A stretch of DNA of 19,947 bases from Omnitrophica WOR_2 bacterium RIFCSPLOWO2_12_FULL_51_8 (GCA_001805895.1 MHHD01000022.1:1-19947), one strand, 5' to 3'. Shown: positions 1 through 6,583, counted from the stretch's first letter. Numbers and translations are program-made. Notes: a model not told the origin generated them from the sequence alone.

Positions 1-1055
1 ATAAAGGGGCTACCGACACCTTAGGTTTTACCTGGCCGGGCAGTATTTCGCTTACCGAAGTAGGCTCTCCTAATCTTACAGCCGCCACAGCTAACTGGGG
101 GACTTTATTCCAGGCGCTGAAAGTAACCCGCGATGCCTTTACCCTGAAATTAGATACTTTAATCCAGGAAGGCAAAGCGCGCATTCTTTCCCGGCCGCGC
201 TTAGCCTGCCAGAGCGGCAAAGAGGCAAATTTATTGGTGGGCGGAGAAAAACCGGTGTTCACCACCTCCGTGCAGTCGACTGTCGGGGCCTCCACCAGCG
301 TGGAATATAAGGAATACGGCATCAAATTAAAGATCAGGCCGACGGTGACCGAGGAAGGCCGTATCAAAGTCAGCCTAAACGTGGAAGTAAGCGATGTCGG
401 CGATGCTGTGACTATCGGCGGCACCAATACTACAGCTTTGGCCTATCCTTTGACTAAGCGCACCGCCTCTACCGAGCTTTTTCTTAATGACGGCCAAACC
501 CTGGCTATCGGCGGCCTGATAAAACAGAAGAGCGAAGAAGCCCTGCGTAAATTTCCCTGGCTGGCGGATGTGCCGGTCCTGGGCCTATTTTTCCGGCAAA
601 GAACTACCACTACCGGCAAAGGGCATGGCGCCAAAGACGACACCGAACTATTTATTACTCTTACCCCCACCATTATCGCAAGACATGAGCCTCAGGCCAG
701 GGAGGCCGAAGGCAGTAAAATTCCTCCCCGGGAAGAAGCGCCTCTGGCGGCCGCGGAGGTCCCGGCAAACTTAGTTAATTACGCGCGGGCAGTGCAGAAC
801 AAGATTATCGGCGCTGTCTATTACCCCCGGCAGGCCCGCGATGCCGGCTGGGAAGGAAATACTAAACTGAGCCTGCAAATCGATGCCAACGGCGAACTGA
901 AAGATATCAAGCTCACCCAATCTTCGGGGTATAAGATCCTGGATGACGCGGCGCTGGATACCGCCGCGGCCCAGGCGCCTTACCCGCCTTTTCCTCCACA
1001 GATAGACTCTCAGGAACTGACTGTAGATGTCCCGATAGTTTACAAAAAAGATTAG
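1..1055 (+). CDS. cpaC: Secretin of the Tad pilus (CpaC/RcpA-like) with C-terminal TonB-like domain, 5'-partial
   Basis: The frame is open from base 3, so the start lies upstream of the window; the first internal start-like codon (TTG at 234) is not the real start. The visible part begins in the secretin core (motifs such as RILSRPRLACQSGKEANLLVGG and later GQTLAIGGLIKQ, PWLADVPVLGLFF, DDTELFITLTPTII), which forms the outer-membrane ring through which the pilus passes. After a Pro/Glu-rich linker (about bases 690-770) comes a roughly 80-residue TonB C-terminal-like domain: YPRQARDAGWEGNTKLSL, then SSGYKILDDAAL and YPPFPP. Secretins normally end shortly after the core, so this tail is unusual. 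The stop codon lies 6 bases before the TadZ-TadA start, with no strong ribosome binding site between, so the two genes are probably co-translated. The secretin assignment is firm; the role of the TonB-like tail is unknown. Confidence 0.9.
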   Translation, partial: KGATDTLGFTWPGSISLTEVGSPNLTAATANWGTLFQALKVTRDAFTLKLDTLIQEGKARILSRPRLACQSGKEANLLVGGEKPVFTTSVQSTVGASTSVEYKEYGIKLKIRPTVTEEGRIKVSLNVEVSDVGDAVTIGGTNTTALAYPLTKRTASTELFLNDGQTLAIGGLIKQKSEEALRKFPWLADVPVLGLFFRQRTTTTGKGHGAKDDTELFITLTPTIIARHEPQAREAEGSKIPPREEAPLAAAEVPANLVNYARAVQNKIIGAVYYPRQARDAGWEGNTKLSLQIDANGELKDIKLTQSSGYKILDDAALDTAAAQAPYPPFPPQIDSQELTVDVPIVYKKD

Positions 1056-1061
1056 CCTACG

Positions 1062-3200
1062 ATGACCACCAGATCCGTCGTCATTTTCAGCACTAAGGGC
1101 GGCGTGGGCAAAACTTTAGTCGCCGCTAACCTCGCCGTCACTCTCGGCCTTTACCTGCGTAAAAAAGCCGCCTTGATCGATTTGGATTTGCATGCCGCCG
1201 GAGATATGCTCCGCTGGCTGGATATTGCCGCCGACAAGTCGATGCTGGATTTTGCGGAAAATAAAGAGCCTGAGCTCACCCGCGTCCCCAAATACGATAT
1301 TGATTTCCTCCCTGCGCTGCAGCGGCCCAGCCAGGCCGGGCGCCTGGATGCCCAGAAGATAAAAAACACCCTGGATTCCTTAGAGGGGCGCTACGATTTT
1401 GTGGTGATCGATGCCGGCAGGGCCTTTAGCGAAACGATGTTCTCGGTATTTAACCACGCTAACCTCATCCTGCTGGTAGTCACTCCGGATATCCTCTCGG
1501 TCTATCAGACCAAATGGTCGCTGGATGTCCTGCAATCCCTGCACATCCCTTTAAATATGATCAAGATCGTCTTAAACCGCGCGGAAAGCTTAGGGAGCGT
1601 CAGCTGGCAGGAGATCCGCGCGGCGATCCCCTGCGAGATTATCAGCCGTGTCCCCTCCGACGGAAAAGCGGTGGGCCTGGCCCTGAACCGCCGCGTGCCG
1701 CTGGTGATTGACAACGCAAACTGCAGGGCCTCCCAGGCGATCAGGAAATTAGGCGCTGAGCTGGTGGAAAATGAAAAGATATTTCTTTCCCATCGGGAGG
1801 CGGTCCCGCCTGTCCTGACCGAGGAGGGCCTGTTTGCCCGGGAGAGCGAATTCTGGAAAAAGTTTAAGTTAGACCAGGGCAGCTTTGCGCAGGACGCGGC
1901 GGAAAAAGAGCCGGATGAGATTATCGAGCTCAAGCGCCGCATCCATCAACGGCTGATCGAGAAGTTAGACCTTAAGCATCTGGAAATTGATATGACCAAC
2001 CCGGTCAAGGCGCAGGCGGTGCGCGAAAAAACCGAGCGGGTGGTCACCAACGCCCTTACCGAGGAGACCGGGGTGTTTCTTTCTTCGCCGGAGGTAAGAA
2101 GGCGGCTGGTCAAGGAGATCACCGACGAGGCCTTAGGCTTAGGGCCGTTAGAGGACTTAGTCAACGATAATGAGATATCGGATATTATGGTGAATAATAA
2201 AAACCAGATTTATATCGAACGGCAGGGCAAGCTGGAATTATCGCCCAAACGGTTTCTTTCCAATGACCAGGTGCGCCAGGTGATTGAGCGCATCATCGCC
2301 CCCTTAGGCCGCAGGATCGATGAATCCGTGCCGATGGTGGATGCCCGGCTTCCCGACGGCTCGCGGGTAAACGCGATCATCCCGCCGCTTTCCCTGACCG
2401 GCCCGACGTTGACGATCAGGAAATTCGGCCGGGAACGGCTGAATATGGACAGCCTGCTGAATTTGAATTCGCTTTCCAAGGCGATGGCGGACTTTATCCA
2501 GGCCTGCGTCCTCTCGCGGAAAAATATCGTGGTCTCCGGAGGCACCGGTTCGGGCAAGACCACGGTTTTAAATGTGCTTTCCGCATACATTCCGGAAGAT
2601 GAACGCATCGTAACCATCGAAGACGCGGCGGAATTAAGGCTGAAACAGGAGCACTGGGTGCGCTTAGAGTCGCGGCCGCCGAACATCGAAGGCAGGGGCG
2701 CGATTACCACCCGCGACCTTTTCCGCAATTCCTTAAGGATGCGCCCGGACCGCATCGTCATCGGCGAATGCCGCGGCGCAGAAACCCTGGATATGCTGCA
2801 GGCGATGAACACCGGCCACGACGGCTCGATGACCACCATCCACGCCAATTCCACCCACGATGTGATGTCCCGGATGGACTCGATGATCCTGATGTCCGGG
2901 GCAGAGCTGCCGGTGCGGGCGATCCGAGAGATGATCTCTTCGGCGGTCGACATCATCATCCATACCGCCCGGCTCTCCGACGGCTCGCGGAAAGTCCTGC
3001 AGATCACCGAGCTGACCGGCATGCTGGATGAGATGCATATCGGCCTCAAGGATATCTTTGCCTTCAAGCAGAAGGGCCTGGATAAAGACGGCAGGGTGAT
3101 GGGCGAATTTTCTCCTACCGGCTACGTCCCTTCCTTTATGGAAGACCTGCGCCTGCGCGGCATCAACATCCCCGACTCTATTTTTGGGGACACCCCATAA
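1062..3200 (+). CDS. tadA: TadZ/CpaE-type ParA ATPase fused to TadA/CpaF secretion ATPase
   Basis: A 712-residue protein with two ATPase modules. Residues 1 to about 250 are ParA/MinD-like: deviant Walker A KGGVGKT at 12-18, IDLDLHAAGD near 39, and a FVVIDAG Walker B-like segment. This is the TadZ/CpaE type that positions the pilus, but it lacks the N-terminal receiver-like domain often present in CpaE. Residues from about 285 to the end are VirB11/CpaF-like: Walker A GGTGSGKT at 493-500, the Asp/Glu box around RIVIGECRGAE, and the His box TTIHANS near 594. This half is the cytoplasmic motor for pilus extension or retraction. The two are usually separate adjacent genes, so this is a natural fusion. 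The last four residues (GDTP) and the stop codon lie in a GGGGACACCC repeat, so the original C-terminus may have been replaced. Family assignment is firm. Confidence 0.93.
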   Translation: MTTRSVVIFSTKGGVGKTLVAANLAVTLGLYLRKKAALIDLDLHAAGDMLRWLDIAADKSMLDFAENKEPELTRVPKYDIDFLPALQRPSQAGRLDAQKIKNTLDSLEGRYDFVVIDAGRAFSETMFSVFNHANLILLVVTPDILSVYQTKWSLDVLQSLHIPLNMIKIVLNRAESLGSVSWQEIRAAIPCEIISRVPSDGKAVGLALNRRVPLVIDNANCRASQAIRKLGAELVENEKIFLSHREAVPPVLTEEGLFARESEFWKKFKLDQGSFAQDAAEKEPDEIIELKRRIHQRLIEKLDLKHLEIDMTNPVKAQAVREKTERVVTNALTEETGVFLSSPEVRRRLVKEITDEALGLGPLEDLVNDNEISDIMVNNKNQIYIERQGKLELSPKRFLSNDQVRQVIERIIAPLGRRIDESVPMVDARLPDGSRVNAIIPPLSLTGPTLTIRKFGRERLNMDSLLNLNSLSKAMADFIQACVLSRKNIVVSGGTGSGKTTVLNVLSAYIPEDERIVTIEDAAELRLKQEHWVRLESRPPNIEGRGAITTRDLFRNSLRMRPDRIVIGECRGAETLDMLQAMNTGHDGSMTTIHANSTHDVMSRMDSMILMSGAELPVRAIREMISSAVDIIIHTARLSDGSRKVLQITELTGMLDEMHIGLKDIFAFKQKGLDKDGRVMGEFSPTGYVPSFMEDLRLRGINIPDSIFGDTP

Positions 3201-3224
3201 CCCAATCGGCAGGGTGTCCCCAAC
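3186..3224. repeat. GGGGACACCC REP-like palindrome, copy 1
   Basis: The arms GGGGACACCC (3186-3195) and GGGTGTCCCC (3212-3221) are perfect reverse complements around a 16-base loop. The 39 bases are identical to 3567-3605. The copy contains the last codons and TAA stop of the upstream ATPase gene. No T-tract follows, so it is not a classical terminator. A related palindrome with a different loop lies at 4343-4378, on the other side of a RAYT transposase gene. Confidence 0.9.
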
Positions 3225-3230
3225 TTTACT

Positions 3231-3581
3231 GTGAAAATCATCAACCAAAGTAAAAAGACGGTTATTTCCGAGAATGCAAAAACTGCCTATACGGTTTTGC
3301 AGCGGTTTAAGGGGCTATTAGGAAGGAAGCATTTCGTGGATAGCGACGCCTTAGTTTTAAAACCATGTAATTCAGTCCATACTTTCTTTATGCAATTTCC
3401 TATAGATATTTTATTTGTAGATAGAAATAGGCGCGTCGTGAAAGTAATCTCCAACCTAAAGCCATTCCGGTTAAGCGAGGCATGCCTAAAGGCTATCTTT
3501 GCTATTGAATTGCCCTCTGGGAAAATCCAGCAAACCTTCACTACCCCAGGCGATACCATTGTAATAGGGGACACCCCATAA
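3231..3581 (+). CDS. DUF192 family protein
   Basis: A 116-residue protein matching the DUF192 (UPF0127) pattern: a TAYTVLQRFKGLLGRK segment, then the core around HTFFMQFPIDILFVDRNRRVVKV, then AIELPSGKIQ near the end. The family has no established biochemical function; many members are exported, but no signal peptide is seen here. The start is GTG, only 7 bases after a repeat copy and without a clear ribosome binding site. The ending GDTP and the TAA stop come from the second repeat copy, exactly as in the preceding ATPase gene. The gene fills the whole interval between the two identical repeats, which suggests it came in with them or was copied between them. It is not a known Tad component. 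The family call is good; its function here is unknown. Confidence 0.8.
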   Translation: MKIINQSKKTVISENAKTAYTVLQRFKGLLGRKHFVDSDALVLKPCNSVHTFFMQFPIDILFVDRNRRVVKVISNLKPFRLSEACLKAIFAIELPSGKIQQTFTTPGDTIVIGDTP

Positions 3582-3605
3582 CCCAATCGGCAGGGTGTCC
3601 CCAAC
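3567..3605. repeat. GGGGACACCC REP-like palindrome, copy 2
   Basis: Identical over 39 bases to 3186-3224, with arms at 3567-3576 and 3593-3602. It supplies the C-terminal GDTP and stop codon of the DUF192 gene and lies 8 bases beyond the end of the reverse-strand RAYT gene remnant. Confidence 0.9.
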
Positions 3606-3612
3606 CATCTTC

Positions 3613-4278
3613 TTAAGTAGAATCTGCAAGGTCCAAAAGACTATTTTTGTTACAAAATACCCGATCTTTATAGCTGCTCCAGGCATAAGATAGTGGAGAG
3701 TTAACCAAGCCTGCCCTTACCGGATTTAACTCAATATAGTTGAGTCTGTTGCCTAACCCCAATAATACTATTCGAGCGAGCCAGCATGGTTATTCTTCGA
3801 CCGAGGCGGCATTTTATCTTCTCGACATAGCTCGAAGAATAAAATGCCGCCGAGTGGAGAAGATAAATTTGCTGGCGAGTCGAGAATATAGGGGGATATT
3901 TCCCTTCGGCAACAGACTCTAGTTTATACAGTCTAGGAAGTAACTGTTTTTTTCTATAACCATACTCTTGAACCTTCCCTGCCAGAGATGGCCAACTTTA
4001 GTGTATTTTTTATTGAACCAGGTAGTATAGGTTTGCGTTATGCTCTGCATAATTTTTGCTAAATTCTCTGAAAGCGCGGGGTTAATAATCAAATGCACGT
4101 GATTAGGCATAAGGCAGTAGCCAAATAATTTAAACCCATACTTTCTTTTGTAGTGTTTTAAAATTCGCAGGTAGTTTATATAATCAAGCTCAGCGAAAAA
4201 AATATTTTGTTTTTGGTTCCCCCGGTTGATAACGTGATAATAGGCATTATCCAAAAGAGTCCTTTTACCTCTCGCCAT
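3613..4278 (-). pseudogene. REP-associated tyrosine (RAYT, Y1/IS200-like) transposase, interrupted by a MITE
   Basis: Starting at the ATG at 4278, preceded by a strong GGAGGAGGTG ribosome binding site with 6-base spacing, the gene reads MARGKRTLL and YYHVINRGNQ. It then has the metal-binding HUH motif (PNHVHLI, His at 60 and 62), the probable catalytic Tyr84 in TYTTWFNKKY, and GHLWQGRFKS. It stops after 119 codons at 3919-3921. The expected C-terminus (YIELNPVRAGLV, then YAWSSY) continues past a 178-bp inserted element and ends with TAA at 3613. Removing the insert and one TAGTT duplication (183 bases, a multiple of three) restores a 160-residue frame with DCIN joined to YIEL. RAYTs mobilise REP palindromes, and this one lies between GGGGACACCC palindromes. 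The insert carries an in-frame stop, so the product is truncated; a shortened but folded protein cannot be excluded. Confidence 0.88.
3742..3919. mobile_element. 178-bp MITE-like foldback element inside the RAYT gene
   Basis: The ends are 12-base perfect terminal inverted repeats, GAGTCTGTTGCC (3742-3753) and GGCAACAGACTC (3908-3919). They are flanked by the 5-base direct duplication TAGTT (3737-3741 and 3920-3924). Inside, long inverted segments pair (for example GGCGGCATTTTAT with ATAAAATGCCGCC), so nearly the whole element folds into an imperfect hairpin. There is no plausible coding sequence. The excision test works exactly: removing the element and one TAGTT rejoins the conserved RAYT sequence in frame. 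It is non-autonomous and needs a transposase elsewhere; I cannot name its parent IS family. Confidence 0.88.
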
Positions 4279-4342
4279 TTTTATCACCTCCTCCGAATAT
4301 AACAGACGTTGCGAATAATAATTTCTAACAAAAATATTTATT

Positions 4343-4378
4343 GGGGACACCCTTGGCTTCGGTTGATAGGGTGTCCCC
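4343..4378. repeat. GGGGACACCC REP-like palindrome, copy 3 (different loop)
   Basis: The arms GGGGACACCC (4343-4352) and GGGTGTCCCC (4369-4378) match the other two copies, but the loop differs. It lies 65 bases upstream of the RAYT start, on the opposite flank from copy 2. A RAYT gene bracketed by its palindromes is the expected arrangement for this family. Confidence 0.88.
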
Positions 4379-4406
4379 AGTTGGAATAAATCCCGTTAAA
4401 AATTGA

Positions 4407-4436
4407 TTGACAAAGCAGGAGAATCAAGAGTAAAAT
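4407..4436 (+). promoter_or_regulatory. Sigma70-type promoter for the HTH-like gene
   Basis: A consensus -35 TTGACA (4407-4412), an 18-base spacer and a -10 TAAAAT (4431-4436, five of six consensus bases) lie about 45 bases before the ATG at 4481. This suggests the downstream gene is transcribed independently of the upstream Tad genes. It is a sequence match only. Confidence 0.6.
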
Positions 4437-4443
4437 ATATTGA

Positions 4444-4471
4444 GAAATGTCCAATCTGAAATGTCCAATCT
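4444..4471. repeat. Tandem 14-bp direct repeat in the leader of the HTH-like gene
   Basis: GAAATGTCCAATCT occurs twice without a gap (4444-4457 and 4458-4471), directly downstream of the -10 box and just before the GGAGAGAG ribosome binding site. The position suits an operator for repression or autoregulation, but this may be only a local duplication. Confidence 0.55.
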
Positions 4472-4480
4472 GGAGAGAGA

Positions 4481-6169
4481 ATGGGTATAATTTATAAATT
4501 AAAGCCAGAAGTTAGGGAGCGCATCTTGGCGGAGAGGAATAATCATCCACAGTTAAGCTGTAGGGCTTTGGCGCAATTAGTGGAAAAAAAATTCCAGACA
4601 AAAATCTCCAAATCCAGCATCAATAATGTAATTAAGCAAGCTGGAGCGAGCTTGCCAGTAGGCAGGAAGCCCAAGAAGAAACAACTAACCAAAGCCTTGA
4701 GTTTACCGCAAGTGACGGTTAAGGGACTGGTGCCTCTCTCGCTCCCTCGGGAGGAAACCGTCCCTGCGCCTGAGACAGCAGAAGCGACAGATAGGGGACT
4801 GTCCCTGCCTGAGAGGAAAGCGCCGGCGGGGACAGTCCCTACGCAAGCCGCGTCTGCAGAAGAGCCAGCAGCTGTCGAAGAGTCGGCAATCGTTACCCAG
4901 GCCTCCGGAGAACAAGCTTGCAGCGGGGCGATCCTGTTAAAGGCCATAGATGCCTTGTTGGGGGGCAGCCAGAGCATTGCCCAGGCTCTCAGTAAACAAT
5001 TAGCGCAGCCGAAGCCAGAACTACGCACGAAAATCCAGGACTGTTTGGACAAAAAAATCAGTTTGGACATTTCTCAATCATATCTGCAGGATTTAGAACA
5101 AGTTATAATTAAGCCTTCCGTGGCAAAAGATATCCTTGGCGAAATATTGAAACTGGTGCACAGTCTTAAGTTTAGCCTGCTTAATGGAGGAAGTTTTTAT
5201 TTAGACAGCCAGTTGCACACGGTCTGGCCTGCCATGCATATGCCGGAGAGTTTTTCTACCACCATATACGAGGCAAAAAGTTATATCGCTAAATTTCTCA
5301 CCCAAGAATTGCCTTTAGTTCTCTTTATGGCCCCTGATACTGACACGCCTTCTGCGGAATTTTTTAGCTTTTTACAGGGTTTGGATCTCATCAAACGGGT
5401 AAGTTATTTGGGGGTAGACGCGGAGGAATTAGAAGGGTTAGACATAGAGCAAGTCAAGCGCCGGTTTTTTGTTTTCGGGCTCTGGCCCTGGCAATTCCTG
5501 AGTCATCGCAAAGTACAAAAAATTGGTGAATTTAAGCCATTTTATTCTGAAGCATTAGAGCGCGATTTCTACCTGGCGGAGATAGAGATTATTTTAATGC
5601 AACCTATTGCTCAACAAGATATTACAATAAAAGGGCTGGCTCTAAAATTAAAATCCGCGGATAAAATTCATCTGGCTATTCTCAGTAATCTTCCGGAAAT
5701 TAAGCCAGAGACCTTAGTTGAGCTTTATCTGAGCCGCTGGCCGAATCTGGAAGAGGCTTACGAGGATTTTACCCGTAAAATAGAGTTTTTCACCTATGCT
5801 GGCCCTGGGCGTGGTTTGTTAAAAGAAGGAGAGGATGGCCAAAGCGAAATTGGCCAGGACTTAGGCACTTTGCTAAACCGCTATTTACACGTCTTGAGCG
5901 AGTATTTCAAAAAGTATTTTTTGCCTTTAAATTACGAAAAAGAGGAATTTTCCCGGATGAAAGACCTATTTTATGGGCTTTCTGCCACCTGCAATTCAGA
6001 AGGCAGCCGCACAAATGTATGGTTTAAGCTTCCGGCGGCTGATCCGGCGGCTTTGCAATATGCCCTGGCGCGGCTGAATGAGCGCAGCATTTGCTTAAGC
6101 GATCAGAGAATTTTGCGTTTTTTCCTGAGGCCGGCTGAAGTTCAGAAAGGGCTTTCTAAAGGGGGGTAA
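4481..6169 (+). CDS. Unrecognised HTH-containing protein, possible derivative of a DDE transposase
   Basis: 562 residues, with GGAGAGAG just before the ATG. Residues 1-55 look like a DNA-binding helix-turn-helix (PEVRERILAERN, SCRALAQLVEKKF, ISKSSINNVIKQAG). Residues about 70-150 are a low-complexity Pro/Thr/Glu/Ala linker, partly encoded by GGGACTGTCCC palindromes. The C-terminal region has FYLDSQLHTVWP (Asp242) and ELYLSRWPNLEEAYEDF (Arg419), loosely recalling the first Asp and the Y-R-E region of IS4-type DDE transposases, but the spacing is off and I cannot place a complete catalytic triad. There are no terminal inverted repeats, and the gene has its own promoter. It may be a domesticated transposase or a regulator. 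It sits between the split halves of the Tad locus, just upstream of the pilin promoter. The coding call is firm; function is unknown. Confidence 0.75.
   Translation: MGIIYKLKPEVRERILAERNNHPQLSCRALAQLVEKKFQTKISKSSINNVIKQAGASLPVGRKPKKKQLTKALSLPQVTVKGLVPLSLPREETVPAPETAEATDRGLSLPERKAPAGTVPTQAASAEEPAAVEESAIVTQASGEQACSGAILLKAIDALLGGSQSIAQALSKQLAQPKPELRTKIQDCLDKKISLDISQSYLQDLEQVIIKPSVAKDILGEILKLVHSLKFSLLNGGSFYLDSQLHTVWPAMHMPESFSTTIYEAKSYIAKFLTQELPLVLFMAPDTDTPSAEFFSFLQGLDLIKRVSYLGVDAEELEGLDIEQVKRRFFVFGLWPWQFLSHRKVQKIGEFKPFYSEALERDFYLAEIEIILMQPIAQQDITIKGLALKLKSADKIHLAILSNLPEIKPETLVELYLSRWPNLEEAYEDFTRKIEFFTYAGPGRGLLKEGEDGQSEIGQDLGTLLNRYLHVLSEYFKKYFLPLNYEKEEFSRMKDLFYGLSATCNSEGSRTNVWFKLPAADPAALQYALARLNERSICLSDQRILRFFLRPAEVQKGLSKGG
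4794..4840. repeat. GGGACTGTCCC / GGGACAGTCCC inverted pair inside a coding region
   Basis: GGGGACTGTCCC (4794-4805) and GGGGACAGTCCCT (4828-4840) are inverted copies about 22 bases apart, inside the linker region (residues about 105-120) of the HTH-like protein. They are translated as part of it without breaking the frame. The arms resemble, but are not the same as, the GGGGACACCC family. Confidence 0.75.
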
Positions 6170-6175
6170 ATTTTC

Positions 6176-6204
6176 TTGACAGCGGCTGATACAAATGTTA
6201 TATT
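6176..6204 (+). promoter_or_regulatory. Near-consensus sigma70 promoter for the pilin operon
   Basis: The -35 TTGACA (6176-6181), a 17-base spacer and the -10 TATATT (6199-6204, five of six) are close to the ideal. Predicted transcription starts near 6211, at the first base of the structured leader. It begins 7 bases after the stop of the HTH-like gene. Confidence 0.75.
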
Positions 6205-6210
6205 TAGAGT

Positions 6211-6290
6211 GCCTCTGAAAGGCGGCAGCGAAAAGGTAGCCCAAGTGAAAAATTATTTGGGCTGCAAAGCCGTTAAGCGGTTGCCGAAAG
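6211..6290 (+). ncRNA. Structured leader RNA, candidate c-di-GMP-I (GEMM)-like riboswitch
   Basis: The leader folds into an outer stem of GGCGGCAGC (6221-6229) with GCGGTTGCC (6277-6285), allowing G-U pairs and one mismatch. An inner perfect 7-bp stem pairs AGCCCAA (6238-6244) with TTGGGCT (6257-6263), followed by GCAAAGCC (6264-6271). GCAAAGCC followed later by GGTTGCCGA are conserved elements of c-di-GMP-I riboswitches, which control pilus and motility genes in several bacteria. However, the usual GGCAAACC 5' element is replaced by GGTAGCCC, and the second hairpin is nearly absent. It could therefore be a variant with altered ligand, or another leader class. Placement between a strong promoter and an intrinsic terminator supports transcriptional control of the pilin genes. 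Confidence 0.42.
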
Positions 6291-6332
6291 CCGAAGAATC
6301 TTTTTAAAAAAGAACTTCGGTTTTTTATTTTT
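6291..6332 (+). terminator. Intrinsic terminator at the end of the pilin leader
   Basis: CCGAAG (6291-6296) pairs with CTTCGG (6315-6320), and inside this TCTTTTT pairs with AAAAAGA. The hairpin is followed directly by a T-tract (6321-6332, one A). It precedes the first pilin by about 75 bases, so it fits conditional attenuation of the pilin operon better than termination of the HTH-like gene, whose stop lies upstream of the new promoter. Confidence 0.75.
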
Positions 6333-6407
6333 CAGCTGCGCAAAAGTTTTATAAAGTCTTTAAGAGACAGGGAATTGAATGATACAAGCCAAGGGAGGTG
6401 AGGCAAT

Positions 6408-6581
6408 ATGCATAAGCTAAAAAAAGCGCAAAGCACCTTAGAGTACATCATTATCTTTACCGTGATTGTGGGAGCGGTCCTTTATGCCGCCAACACCTTT
6501 ATCCGGGGCAGGATGCAGAATATCTTAAACCATGCCAGCGATCAGGCGGAAAAGGCGGTAAAACATATTAGTTTTGAGTAA
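6408..6581 (+). CDS. Flp-like pilin with class III (QSxxEY) signal, pilin 1
   Basis: A 57-residue protein, preceded by GGAGGTG (6394-6400) 7 bases before the ATG. It begins MHKLKKAQSTLEY: a short basic leader, then QSTLEY, then a hydrophobic stretch of about 18 residues, then a short basic/amphipathic tail (FIRGRMQNILNHASDQ). This is the architecture of Flp pilins and of prepilins carrying the Q-x-S-x-E 'class III' motif, cleaved before Q. Its size matches a mature Flp major subunit, and it is first after the promoter and leader, so it is a good candidate for the main fibre subunit (inference). Confidence 0.85.
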   Translation: MHKLKKAQSTLEYIIIFTVIVGAVLYAANTFIRGRMQNILNHASDQAEKAVKHISFE

Positions 6582-6583
6582 TC

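Noticed and set aside
2210..3067. Long reverse-strand open frame (285 residues) opposite the TadA ATPase
   Set aside because: It is a shadow of a conserved gene on the + strand; the composition is Ser/Arg-rich and it has no motif or ribosome binding site.
3186..3224. GGGGACACCC hairpins as intrinsic terminators
   Set aside because: The stems are good but no T-tract follows any of the three copies, and the flanking RAYT gene explains them better as REP elements.
3740..3922. 60-residue + strand open frame
   Set aside because: It coincides almost exactly with the MITE-like element, whose ends and target duplication explain the sequence; there is no ribosome binding site.
4481..6169. Calling this gene an intact insertion sequence
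   Set aside because: No terminal inverted repeats or target duplication are visible at its borders, and the DDE pattern is incomplete by eye.
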